DNA of 64,000 bases from Bacteroidetes bacterium GWF2_43_63 (GTDB lineage: Bacteria > Bacteroidota > Bacteroidia > Bacteroidales > DTU049), in the NCBI GenBank assembly GCA_001769275.1, contig MEOQ01000005.1, positions 62,001 to 126,000 on the forward strand, read 5' to 3'. This document shows, in pieces, positions 51,592 to 59,527 of this stretch. How positions within the stretch are numbered: position 1 is the first letter of the stretch; each line of letters begins with the position of its first letter. The notes beneath the pieces were generated by a model. It worked only from the letters and a program-made list of their open reading frames with translations. It was not told the DNA's origin and did no database searches. The position numbers and the translations under genes were made by a program.

Positions 51592-52863
51592 ATGCTTACG
51601 ATACAACTGATCAGACAGGAAACCGCTTTTGTAAAGGAACGCCTTGCGGTGAAAAATTTTAAAAATATTGCACTGGTTGACGAGATTGTTGCGCTGGATG
51701 ATTCTCGCAGAAAGCTGCAGCTGGAGCGCGACGATGCACAAAACGAGATGAACAGTCGTTCGAAAGAGATCGGTGTTGCCATAAAAGAAAAGAATTCGGT
51801 GCTGGCTGAGGAACTGAAGAACCAGACAGCAGAATTGAAAGAGAAAATCAGAGTGGTGAACCAGCAACACGATGATGTTGTGACTGAGCTGAACGCGAAG
51901 CTGGTTCTGTTGCCCAACCTGCCACATTCTTCGGTAAAATCCGGTCATTCGGCCGAAGACAATGAAATCATTCACAGCGAAGGAATTATTCCTGATCTTG
52001 GCGCAGATGCATTGCCACATTGGGATCTGACCACGAAATATAAACTGATAGATTTTGAACTTGGTGTTAAGATTACCGGAGCGGGATTTCCCGTGTACAC
52101 CGGATTGGGCGCGCGTTTTCAGCGGGCACTGATTTATTATTTTCTGACAGAGGCCATCAAAGCCGGTTATGTTGAAATTCAGCCACCGCTCATGGTGAAC
52201 GAAGCTTCCGGATATGGGACAGGGCAGCTTCCCGATAAAGATGGTCAGATGTATTATGCCAATGAGGATAATCTGTATTTGATTCCAACTGCAGAAGTGC
52301 CCGTGACAAACATTTACCGCGATGTGATTCTGAAAGAAGAAGATTTGCCGGTGAAGAATGCGGCTTACAGCGCTTGTTTTCGCCGCGAGGCCGGCTCATA
52401 TGGCAAGGATGTTCGCGGGCTGAATCGTTTGCATCAGTTCGATAAAGTTGAGATCGTGCAGATTTCAACACCTGATAAATCGTATGCAATCCTCGAAGAA
52501 ATGCGCGAACATGTGGCAGGACTGGTGCGCGGCTTGGGGCTTCCGTTCCGCGTTTTACGCCTTTGCGGGGGCGATATCAGTTTCACAGCAGCACTCACTT
52601 ACGACTTTGAAGTTTTCAGCGCTGCGCAACAGAAATGGCTTGAAGTGAGTTCTGTGTCTAACTTTGAATCATTCCAGGCCAATCGCATGAAGCTCCGCTT
52701 TAAAGATTCGGAAGGTAAAACACAATTGGCGCACACCCTCAATGGAAGCGCGCTGGCATTGCCCCGCATTGTTGCTGCATTGCTCGAAAACAATCAAACT
52801 CCTGAAGGAATACGAGTTCCGGAAGTTCTGGTTTCTTTTATGGGAACCGATATCATTAAATAA
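51592..52863 (+). CDS. serS: serine--tRNA ligase
   Basis: A 423-residue class II aminoacyl-tRNA synthetase that charges tRNA-Ser (and tRNA-Sec). The N-terminal antiparallel coiled-coil arm occupies about residues 1-105. Class II motif 2 is FRREAGSYGKDVRGLNRLHQ (in part) and motif 3 GSALALPRIVAALLEN with NQTPEGIRVPEVL; motif 1 lies in GARFQRALIYYFL. The start ATG at 51592 (MLTIQLIRQE) gives the family length; an upstream in-frame ATG at 51565 would lie before the promoter element. Confidence 0.97.
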   Translation: MLTIQLIRQETAFVKERLAVKNFKNIALVDEIVALDDSRRKLQLERDDAQNEMNSRSKEIGVAIKEKNSVLAEELKNQTAELKEKIRVVNQQHDDVVTELNAKLVLLPNLPHSSVKSGHSAEDNEIIHSEGIIPDLGADALPHWDLTTKYKLIDFELGVKITGAGFPVYTGLGARFQRALIYYFLTEAIKAGYVEIQPPLMVNEASGYGTGQLPDKDGQMYYANEDNLYLIPTAEVPVTNIYRDVILKEEDLPVKNAAYSACFRREAGSYGKDVRGLNRLHQFDKVEIVQISTPDKSYAILEEMREHVAGLVRGLGLPFRVLRLCGGDISFTAALTYDFEVFSAAQQKWLEVSSVSNFESFQANRMKLRFKDSEGKTQLAHTLNGSALALPRIVAALLENNQTPEGIRVPEVLVSFMGTDIIK

Positions 52864-52872
52864 CCCGCTGTA

Positions 52873-53421
52873 ATGAAAAATATAATTGTTCTTACAATTG
52901 TTGCCACTTTGTTTTTTGTTTCCTGTCGTCCGGCTTATGTCCGAAGAGGAGTGAAGGACATTCGGTCTGAACGATTGAAACTGGATGAAGCAAAACAAAA
53001 ATTCGAAGTGCTTGATACAGCTCAGGTCCATGAAATTTATTTGTCCTATCTTGGAAAAATTGATTCAATAAACAAATATTTCAAAGACCAGTACAGCGAA
53101 GGTGCGTGGAAATTGATGACAGAGTTTGGCCAACTGAAAAAACCATTGAAGACTTATTTTGAACAATACGGATCTGTTGAAAAAGATTATTCGTTTGCCC
53201 TTGAGCAATTGGCCGATCTTGAGTATGACCTGAAGTCAAAGAACATCAGCAAAGAGTTGTTTTTAGTTTATATTAACCAGGAAAAGGACGCAATAGGACA
53301 ATTGATCATGAAAAGCAATCTGATATCAGATAATGCGGTTCGCAACGTTAATCATTATAACCAAATCAGTCCGAAAATTGATAGTCTGGTGATTGTTTTC
53401 AAAGCCGGATTGAATAAATAA
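52873..53421 (+). CDS. lipoprotein of unknown function, mostly helical
   Basis: A 182-residue lipoprotein: signal MKNIIVLTIVATLFFVSC with Cys18 at the lipobox. The mature part is rich in Glu, Lys and Leu and likely forms long helices or a coiled coil (KDIRSERLKLDEAKQKFEVL, in part; ALEQLADLEYDLKSK). I do not recognise the family. Its stop codon shares a base with the ATG of the TPR gene behind it, so both are probably made together and may act on the same envelope process. Confidence 0.65.
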   Translation: MKNIIVLTIVATLFFVSCRPAYVRRGVKDIRSERLKLDEAKQKFEVLDTAQVHEIYLSYLGKIDSINKYFKDQYSEGAWKLMTEFGQLKKPLKTYFEQYGSVEKDYSFALEQLADLEYDLKSKNISKELFLVYINQEKDAIGQLIMKSNLISDNAVRNVNHYNQISPKIDSLVIVFKAGLNK

Positions 53422-55235
53422 TGAGAATACTTTTCCTATTCATATTGCTTTTGTCGTTGTATCCTGCTTTTGCGCAGGAAACAGAAAAAGAATTGCTGGC
53501 GCGCGAATACATGAGCGCCGGGGAATATGATAAAGCAGTAGTGCTGTATGAAGAGATTTACGCAAAGAATAATTCGACCTACATTTATGATAGCTATCTG
53601 GAATGTCTCATAAAAACAGAGAACTGGAAAGATGCTGAAAAGCTTACCCAGAAGCAGAAGCGTAATAATCCCTCTGTTCCGCGTTTTCATGTGGATGAAG
53701 GCTATGTATTAATGTTGCAAAGCAACACGAAACAATCCGATAAGATTTTCAACGATGCAATTAAATGGTCTTTATCCTCTGAACAGCTGATAACAGATCT
53801 TGCGGCTGCATTTCAGGTGAGGGAGCTTGATAATTGGGCAATTCAGACTTTATTGGCTGGAAAGAAACAGTTTCCTTCATCAGGAGTTTTGTGTGTGCAG
53901 CTTGCGGGTGCATACAAGCGTTCCGGAAAATATTCAGAAATGATCGATGAATATTTTTTGTTGCTGGAAAACCCAATGTTTGGAATTGCAGAGATACAAA
54001 AACGGATGCAAACTTTGTTGATGGAAGATGCCGAGGGCAAAGTTTCCGAATTGTTTCGAAATAAGCTTCTGGAGCGCGTTCAAAAAGAACCGTCCAACCT
54101 TGACTTTAACAGATTGCTCATATGGCATTACGAACAGAACGGCGATTTCGGGCGTGCATTTGTTCAGGCTAAAGCATATGATAGGCGTACAAAAAATGAT
54201 GGTGACCTGACCTATGATGTTGCGCAACTTTGTGTGTCAAACAAAAAATTCAGCGTTGCTGAAGAAGCGCTTGCATTCATCGTCTCGCTTGGTCCTGAAA
54301 AACTTTTGTTTTCCGATGCCAACGATTTGTTGCTGGAGGTAAGATATCTGAAACTCACGGCCAGTCCAACATCAACTGTTGAAGAATACAAAGCTCTGGC
54401 AGATGAGCTGAAAACAGCCCTGAGCGCATCTGTCAATCGGCGCAATCGCTACAACATGCTTATGCGGCTCGCTTACATTGAAGCATACTATATTTCCCAG
54501 CCCGATGCTTCGCTGTCGCATCTGAACGAAATTATTAATTTCTCCGGTTATCAGCCCGTTGAATATGCTGAAGCCAAATTGTTGCAGGGCGATGTGATGT
54601 TGCTGAAAGGCGAAGTTTGGGAAGCCTCCCTGTTATATTCCCAGGTAGAAAAAGCGTATAAACACGACACCATCGGATTTTATGCGAAATTCCGAAATGC
54701 GCGACTTTATTATTTTCTGGGCGAATTTGATTTTGCATCGGCTCAACTTGAAATTCTGCGCGGAGCCACATCAAAGCTGATTGCCAACGATGCCATGGAG
54801 TTGTTTCTGGTGATTCAGGAAAATGTGGATTATGACAGTTCATATATTCCGCTTGAAAAATTTTCCAAGGCCGGAATGCTTACATTTTGCATGCGTTACG
54901 ATGAAGCCTTGCTTGTTCTCGATACCATTTTGAAAAGTTTTCCGGCACATCCGGTGCTTGATGATGCGGTATATAAGCGTGCTGAGATTTATATGTCCCT
55001 GAAGCAATATGAAAAAGCGGCATCCGAACTGAAGGTGATTTTAAGCGCCTATTATTTCGACATTCTGGCTGACAATGCTCTTTTCATGCTTGGCAATATT
55101 TACGAAAGTTTTCTTCCTGACAAAGATCAGGCAATGAAATATTATCTGCAACTGGTGACCGATTTTCCGGGAAGCATTCTTGTAAACGATGCCCGTCAGC
55201 GCTACAGAGCGCTTCGTGGCGACAATCTGAACTAA
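53421..55235 (+). CDS. exported TPR-repeat protein
   Basis: A 604-residue protein with a signal peptide (MRILFLFILLLSLYPAFAQ) and tetratricopeptide repeats along most of its length, for example EYMSAGEYDKAVVLYEEIY at residue 28 onward and, at the end, DDAVYKRAEIYMSLKQYEKA (in part) and NALFMLGNIYESF. TPR arrays of this type act as scaffolds, often in the periplasm. The middle (about 280-440) shows less regular helical hairpins. Its start overlaps the lipoprotein stop and rsmA follows 3 bases after its stop. Confidence 0.8.
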   Translation: MRILFLFILLLSLYPAFAQETEKELLAREYMSAGEYDKAVVLYEEIYAKNNSTYIYDSYLECLIKTENWKDAEKLTQKQKRNNPSVPRFHVDEGYVLMLQSNTKQSDKIFNDAIKWSLSSEQLITDLAAAFQVRELDNWAIQTLLAGKKQFPSSGVLCVQLAGAYKRSGKYSEMIDEYFLLLENPMFGIAEIQKRMQTLLMEDAEGKVSELFRNKLLERVQKEPSNLDFNRLLIWHYEQNGDFGRAFVQAKAYDRRTKNDGDLTYDVAQLCVSNKKFSVAEEALAFIVSLGPEKLLFSDANDLLLEVRYLKLTASPTSTVEEYKALADELKTALSASVNRRNRYNMLMRLAYIEAYYISQPDASLSHLNEIINFSGYQPVEYAEAKLLQGDVMLLKGEVWEASLLYSQVEKAYKHDTIGFYAKFRNARLYYFLGEFDFASAQLEILRGATSKLIANDAMELFLVIQENVDYDSSYIPLEKFSKAGMLTFCMRYDEALLVLDTILKSFPAHPVLDDAVYKRAEIYMSLKQYEKAASELKVILSAYYFDILADNALFMLGNIYESFLPDKDQAMKYYLQLVTDFPGSILVNDARQRYRALRGDNLN

Positions 55236-55238
55236 ATT

Positions 55239-55997
55239 ATGTTACCGGTAAGACCAAAAAAATCATTAGGACAGCATTTTCTGAACGATCAGAATATTGC
55301 ACGCAAAATTGCCGGTAGTCTGCAGTTTGCAGATGAAAAGGCTGTTGTTGTTGAAATTGGCCCTGGCAGCGGTTTTATGACGCAGTATTTGGTCGATCAG
55401 CCATTCAGATTGCTGTTGATTGAAACCGATCGGGAGAGTATAGAATATTTGCATCAGCGGTTTCCTCAAATGAATGAAAACATATTTCACCGTGATGTGC
55501 TTTCAGTAAAGCTTACGGATTTTTCCGAAAAACCTATGAGTATTATTGGCAATATGCCATATAATATTTCCGGCCCATTGCTTTTTATGGCTTTAGAGCA
55601 GCGCGACATGGTGAGTGAGTGGATAGGAATGCTTCAGAAAGAAGTAGCAGAGCGAATTACAGCAAAGCCTTCCACTAAAGCTTATGGAATATTGAGTGTT
55701 TTGCTTCAGGCATATTTCACGACAGAATTCTTATTCACAGTGCCGCCTTCAGTTTTTATTCCACCCCCCAAGGTGAACTCAGCAGTTATCAGAATGGTTC
55801 CTAAAGCTTCTGATGTACCTCAATGCGAATACGCACAGTTCAAATCGTTGGTAAAAACCGCATTCAATCAGCGACGCAAGACGATGCGAAATTCGCTGAA
55901 AAACTTTTTCGAGCCAGAAATTCTGACAAATCCGGTTTTCAATAAACGTCCGGAAGAACTGACCTGGCAGGAGTTTGAAGCCTTACTTAGTTTATAA
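55239..55997 (+). CDS. rsmA: 16S rRNA (adenine1518-N6/adenine1519-N6)-dimethyltransferase
   Basis: A 252-residue methyltransferase (KsgA) that dimethylates two adjacent adenines near the 3' end of 16S rRNA and acts in 30S maturation. Features: LGQHFLNDQNIARKI at the start, SAM-binding VEIGPGSGFMTQYL, and NMPYNISGP, the NxPY motif that binds the target adenine (the usual N[LF]PY has Met here). The C-terminal domain has AFNQRRKTMRNSLK. The gene closes the run serS-lipoprotein-TPR-rsmA on the plus strand. An inverted repeat follows at 56001-56027. Confidence 0.95.
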   Translation: MLPVRPKKSLGQHFLNDQNIARKIAGSLQFADEKAVVVEIGPGSGFMTQYLVDQPFRLLLIETDRESIEYLHQRFPQMNENIFHRDVLSVKLTDFSEKPMSIIGNMPYNISGPLLFMALEQRDMVSEWIGMLQKEVAERITAKPSTKAYGILSVLLQAYFTTEFLFTVPPSVFIPPPKVNSAVIRMVPKASDVPQCEYAQFKSLVKTAFNQRRKTMRNSLKNFFEPEILTNPVFNKRPEELTWQEFEALLSL

Positions 55998-56000
55998 AAA

Positions 56001-56027
56001 ACTGTCGCGGAATTAATCCGCGACAGT
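56001..56027 (-). terminator. intrinsic terminator of the 215-residue gene
   Basis: Perfect 11-base arms ACTGTCGCGGA (56001-56011) and TCCGCGACAGT (56017-56027) with loop ATTAA. On the minus strand it is followed by TTTTTATAAA, so it best ends the minus-strand gene stopping at 56068; it also follows the rsmA stop closely and may end both. Confidence 0.8.
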
Positions 56028-56067
56028 CAAGAGAAAAACATCCGTCTGTACACATCCTGTGATTCAG

Positions 56068-56715
56068 CTATGCGTGAGCATGTGAGAATACAGTTGCGGG
56101 CCGCAGTGCTAATAACGCTTTCGACATTTCTTCAGCTTCGATGCGAATACGGGCAGTAACGTCAAGGAAGTAGATGTAATTGAGCCATGAATCAATGTAA
56201 TCGAAAAAAGGTGGAAGCGTTTTGTAATTTTCGGGTTGCATCAGCGGAAACTTCGCAAATGTGTGATAGTAATAGTGGGAGAGTTCTAGTCGCGAACCAC
56301 GGTCGTGTACTTCTTTGTAATAGTTTTTTTTGATCCTGATAAAATCAGCCATGTTGGCATATTCAAGATCTTTTAGTGTTTCTTCAAATTCACTGAAGTT
56401 GTGATAAATAGTTGAAAAGTAATACCTGGTAACGGCTGCGTCGCCTTTCATTTTTTCAAATTCATTCTGAAAAAAGTAATGATAAAGTACACTCAGTTCC
56501 AGACAGGATGTTTTGACTTTTTTTAGGTTATCCCTGAAATCTTTTTTGCATTTTTTTTGAACCTCATTGGCATATTTTTCAAAAGTACGTTTCTGTTTCC
56601 TATGGAATTTTTTTATAATCCCTATCTGAGCCAGCGTAAGATCTGACTCGAATGGCTTTGAGTCAATGTTTATATCGAACACAAAACCGTTACTCTTTCT
56701 GAATAATTGAAACAT
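56068..56715 (-). CDS. hypothetical cytoplasmic protein
   Basis: A 215-residue protein without signal peptide or membrane helix. It is rich in Lys, Phe and Tyr, largely helical, with a charged region (residues 35-75, FHRKQKRTFEKYANEVQKK in part) and an aromatic middle (YHYFFQNEFEKMKGD, RLELSHYYYHTF). I do not recognise a family. It stands alone on the minus strand, between its terminator and the MITE-like element B. A 130-base gap lies between its start and the element. Confidence 0.6.
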   Translation of the reverse strand: MFQLFRKSNGFVFDINIDSKPFESDLTLAQIGIIKKFHRKQKRTFEKYANEVQKKCKKDFRDNLKKVKTSCLELSVLYHYFFQNEFEKMKGDAAVTRYYFSTIYHNFSEFEETLKDLEYANMADFIRIKKNYYKEVHDRGSRLELSHYYYHTFAKFPLMQPENYKTLPPFFDYIDSWLNYIYFLDVTARIRIEAEEMSKALLALRPATVFSHAHA

Positions 56716-56846
56716 GGCTGTAAAGTATTTAAGGCAAAATGGCTATCTAATTATAAATATAGCAATAATATCGACAAAAGGCAAACAATAAATGATAAAT
56801 ATTAGTTTTGCGAGAAAGTTTAACAGGCACCCAATTCTAATTCTGA

Positions 56847-57066
56847 GAGACGGTCTAAAAACAGCGTATTGTTACGACATTCCACCGTTCCGGCCACAAT
56901 TAACCCTCGAAGAGCTCCGAACTCTTCGAGGATTTTCTAAACAACAGGCCGGAACATGGAACCGTCGTAACAACGGCAAAAACAACGGTTCCATGTCCTT
57001 GCGCTCCTGAATCGCTTTAGGACGGTGGAATGTTGTTTTGCCTACGAATCATTTTTAGACAGACTC
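56847..57066 (-). mobile_element. MITE-like structured element, copy B
   Basis: A 220-base element, inverse-complement counterpart of copy A (24359-24576), with nearly all paired stems kept. Ends are GAGACGGTCTAAAAACAG on the left and the complement of GAGTCTGTCTAAAAA on the right. The central hairpin has one changed base in each half relative to copy A; read in copy A orientation both changes leave G:U pairs. It starts 6 bases after the meaB stop (reading on the minus strand), so it forms the 3' untranslated region of meaB. Confidence 0.82.
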
Positions 57067-57072
57067 CAAGAA

Positions 57073-58170
57073 TTATTTCAATTCTTCGTAGAATTTTGCC
57101 ACAATTAATTTTGCTGCAGCATAAGGTGATAACTTTGAGGTAAACACCTTTTTTTCCAGTTCACCATTCAGGTGCCGGACATCAGCAGAGCTGGAAAAAT
57201 CGGATTGCAGAATTTCGTTGATGGCCTGCTGATACCGCTTCACTTCCTGTTCGTGACGGAAAGAGACAAAGTATTCTGTTTTTTTGGTGAGTGCTATGTA
57301 ATCCAGAATAGTATCCCAGACTTCGCCGATACCTTTGCCGGAAAGTGCAGAACAAAGGCCAACCTGAGTCAGCCATCCCGATTGGTGAGCCGGCATCAGA
57401 TGCAGGGCGTTTTTTATTTCTGCGGCGGCAATTTTCGCTTTATTCAGATAGTCGCCTTCAGCCTTGTTAACAAATATTGCATCAGCCATTTCCATAATGC
57501 CGCGTTTGATTCCCTGCAACTCGTCACCGGCGCCGGGCAGCTGAAGCAATAAAAAGAAATCGACCATAGAGCGGGCTGCTGTCTCGCTTTGTCCAACGCC
57601 GACTGTTTCAACAATGATAACATCGAATCCTGCAGCTTCGCATAAAACGATGGATTCGCGGGTTTTTTGTGCCACACCACCCAGTGTTCCTGCCGATGGG
57701 GAAGGTCTGATAAATGCATCGGGATTCGAAGAAAGTTTTTCCATCCTTGTTTTGTCGCCCAGAATGCTGCCTTTCGAAATCTGACTCGACGGATCGATGG
57801 CCAGCACTGCCACTTTTTTGCCAATGGCTGTGAGAAAATTTCCAAATGCCTCAATAAATGTGCTTTTGCCTACGCCCGGAACACCAGTAATGCCAATGCG
57901 GATGCTGTTTCCGGAATAGGGCAGGCATTTTTCGATGAGCGCCTGTGCAATAATTTGATGTTCGTTCTTAGAGCTCTCAATGAGCGTTATAGCGCGGCTA
58001 AGCAAAACCCGGTTTCCTGAATTTATTCCTTCAAACAATTCATCAAACGTCGGAAGTTTTGATTTTTTCCCAGCCATTTGCCGGATAGCTTCTTCGTTGG
58101 TTTGCGGAGGCTGTTCAATTCCCTGCTGCACTTTCAGTGCTGATTCAAAAGGTTTTTTATCTTTCTTCAT
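57073..58170 (-). CDS. meaB: methylmalonyl-CoA mutase-associated GTPase MeaB
   Basis: A 365-residue G3E-type P-loop GTPase that protects and gates cobalamin loading of methylmalonyl-CoA mutase. Motifs: Walker A GITGVPGVGKST (about residue 92), VLAIDPSSQISKGSILGDK (in part), the base-switch VETVGVGQSE and NKAEGD for guanine. Length is normal (the E. coli homologue ArgK is slightly shorter). The mutase genes are not in this window. The stop lies 6 bases from the MITE-like element B. Confidence 0.93.
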   Translation of the reverse strand: MKKDKKPFESALKVQQGIEQPPQTNEEAIRQMAGKKSKLPTFDELFEGINSGNRVLLSRAITLIESSKNEHQIIAQALIEKCLPYSGNSIRIGITGVPGVGKSTFIEAFGNFLTAIGKKVAVLAIDPSSQISKGSILGDKTRMEKLSSNPDAFIRPSPSAGTLGGVAQKTRESIVLCEAAGFDVIIVETVGVGQSETAARSMVDFFLLLQLPGAGDELQGIKRGIMEMADAIFVNKAEGDYLNKAKIAAAEIKNALHLMPAHQSGWLTQVGLCSALSGKGIGEVWDTILDYIALTKKTEYFVSFRHEQEVKRYQQAINEILQSDFSSSADVRHLNGELEKKVFTSKLSPYAAAKLIVAKFYEELK

Positions 58171-58210
58171 GACAGGGCAAAATTAGCTGCAAACCGCAAT
58201 CGGACTACAT

Positions 58211-58723
58211 TTATTTTACAAGAATTTTCAACCAGTCTTTTTCCAGCGATTCGACTGGTGTTTCAACGATGCGTCCGAATTCTTCATCTCCTCTGTAAAA
58301 AATGAATGTCGGAACAAGACTGACATTATATAAAACCAGTTCATCTTCAAAGCCAGACGCTGTCTTATTCTTGTCAACAGAAAAAATGCGGATATCTGCT
58401 TCCGGAAACCCAAAGCTATCGGCAATTTTCAGAAAACGTGGCACCTGCTCTTTGCTGTCGCCGCACCACGAGGCCATTACAATTACAATCCGGTAATCAT
58501 TGCCAAAGGCAGCCAGAAGTGGAAGTGTTTCGGGATCCGGATTGTATGAACCGTACTCGAGAGAGTAAAACTCTGCAAAAACCGGGAGCATAAGCCCTTC
58601 GCGGTTGCATTCTCCAATCAGGATGTCTTTTTTTGCAATAGTGTCGAAAACGACCTGGTTCTGCTGTGCGTGTATGTTTGAATACAATGTCATTACGGCG
58701 ATAAAGAAGAGTGCTTTGTACAT
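58211..58723 (-). CDS. exported thioredoxin-like protein with one active-site Cys
   Basis: A 170-residue exported protein with signal peptide (MYKALFFIAVMTLYSNIHAQ). The thioredoxin fold is recognised by VIVMASWCGDSKEQVPRF (from residue 80) and the cis-Pro segment SLVPTFIFYRGDEEFGR. The usual WCxxC is WCGDS: Cys87 is present but the second Cys is Ser90, so a normal disulfide exchange cannot happen; a monothiol reaction, thiol binding or a non-redox role is possible. This variant is known in Bacteroidota thioredoxin-family proteins. It is divergent from the GGGP synthase gene. Confidence 0.8.
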   Translation of the reverse strand: MYKALFFIAVMTLYSNIHAQQNQVVFDTIAKKDILIGECNREGLMLPVFAEFYSLEYGSYNPDPETLPLLAAFGNDYRIVIVMASWCGDSKEQVPRFLKIADSFGFPEADIRIFSVDKNKTASGFEDELVLYNVSLVPTFIFYRGDEEFGRIVETPVESLEKDWLKILVK

Positions 58724-58727
58724 AGGG

Positions 58728-58759
58728 TTGTCAGGTTAAAAAAAGGTTTTTTATCTTTG
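58728..58759 (+). promoter_or_regulatory. promoter of the GGGP synthase gene
   Basis: TTG (58728-58730), a 21-base spacer and TATCTTTG (58752-58759). The ATG follows 15 bases later; the element shows that the TTG at 58757, inside the promoter, is not the start. Confidence 0.6.
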
Positions 58760-58774
58760 AGCAATCTAAATACC

Positions 58775-59506
58775 ATGCAAAAACAAAATCAAATATACGA
58801 TTTATTTCTGAAGCCCGGCAAGCACATTCTAATACTTGTTGACCCAGATAAATTCGATAAACAGGAAGCTGCAAATAGTTTCGAAAAACTAAATTCTCTT
58901 ATTGATGTGGTTTTGGTTGGAGGAAGCTTGTTGTCGGAAACCCGCACAGAGACAGTGATTGAAGAACTCCGGGAAATGACTTCTTTGCCGGTAATCCTTT
59001 TCCCGGGCAATGCAATGCAAGTGACTGAAAAAGCAGATGCTATCCTTTTTCTGCAGCTTATTTCAGGACGTAATCCAGAGTTTCTGATAGGCCAGCATGT
59101 GCATGCTGCGCCATTAATTGCACGCACCAAACTCGAGGTTATACCCACTTCCTATATGCTGATTGATGGCGGCAAACGCACTTCGGTAGAATACATTTCT
59201 CAATCAATGCCAATTCCTTCAGACAAAACCGATATTGCCGTGGCAACTGCTTTAGCCGGGAAATTTCTCGGACACAAGCTCATTTATCTCGAAGCTGGAT
59301 CTGGTGCACTGAATGCCGTTCCGGCTGTCATGGTCAGCGAAGTTTCGTCAAAAACAAATCTTCCAGTTATTGTTGGAGGAGGCATCAGAGATGAAAAAAC
59401 CGCACTTGAATTATTTAGTGCCGGAGCCAACGCAGTTGTGATTGGAAGTTTATTTGAAAACAATCCGGAAGCGGTAGTGCGGATTGCGCAAAAAATCAAA
59501 AAGTAA
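58775..59506 (+). CDS. geranylgeranylglyceryl phosphate synthase-like protein
   Basis: A 243-residue (beta/alpha)8 enzyme of the GGGP synthase / PcrB family, joining an isoprenyl diphosphate to sn-glycerol-1-phosphate, the first ether bond of archaeal lipids. Motifs: LILVDPDKFD at the substrate-binding start, VLVGGSLLSE, IPTSYMLIDGGKRTSVEY, YLEAGSGA, PVIVGGGIRDEKTA and ANAVVIGSLFENNPEA. Homologues with archaeal-type (group II) sequences occur in many Bacteroidota; the chain length made cannot be told from reading. The TTG start at 58757 is rejected because it lies in the promoter. It may share an operon with the DPP-IV gene 21 bases downstream. Confidence 0.92.
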   Translation: MQKQNQIYDLFLKPGKHILILVDPDKFDKQEAANSFEKLNSLIDVVLVGGSLLSETRTETVIEELREMTSLPVILFPGNAMQVTEKADAILFLQLISGRNPEFLIGQHVHAAPLIARTKLEVIPTSYMLIDGGKRTSVEYISQSMPIPSDKTDIAVATALAGKFLGHKLIYLEAGSGALNAVPAVMVSEVSSKTNLPVIVGGGIRDEKTALELFSAGANAVVIGSLFENNPEAVVRIAQKIKK

Positions 59507-59527
59507 AAACGAACGATAAATACTGGT

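Noticed and set aside
51502-52020. Minus-strand frame of 172 codons opposite serS
   Set aside because: Antisense shadow of the serS coiled-coil region.
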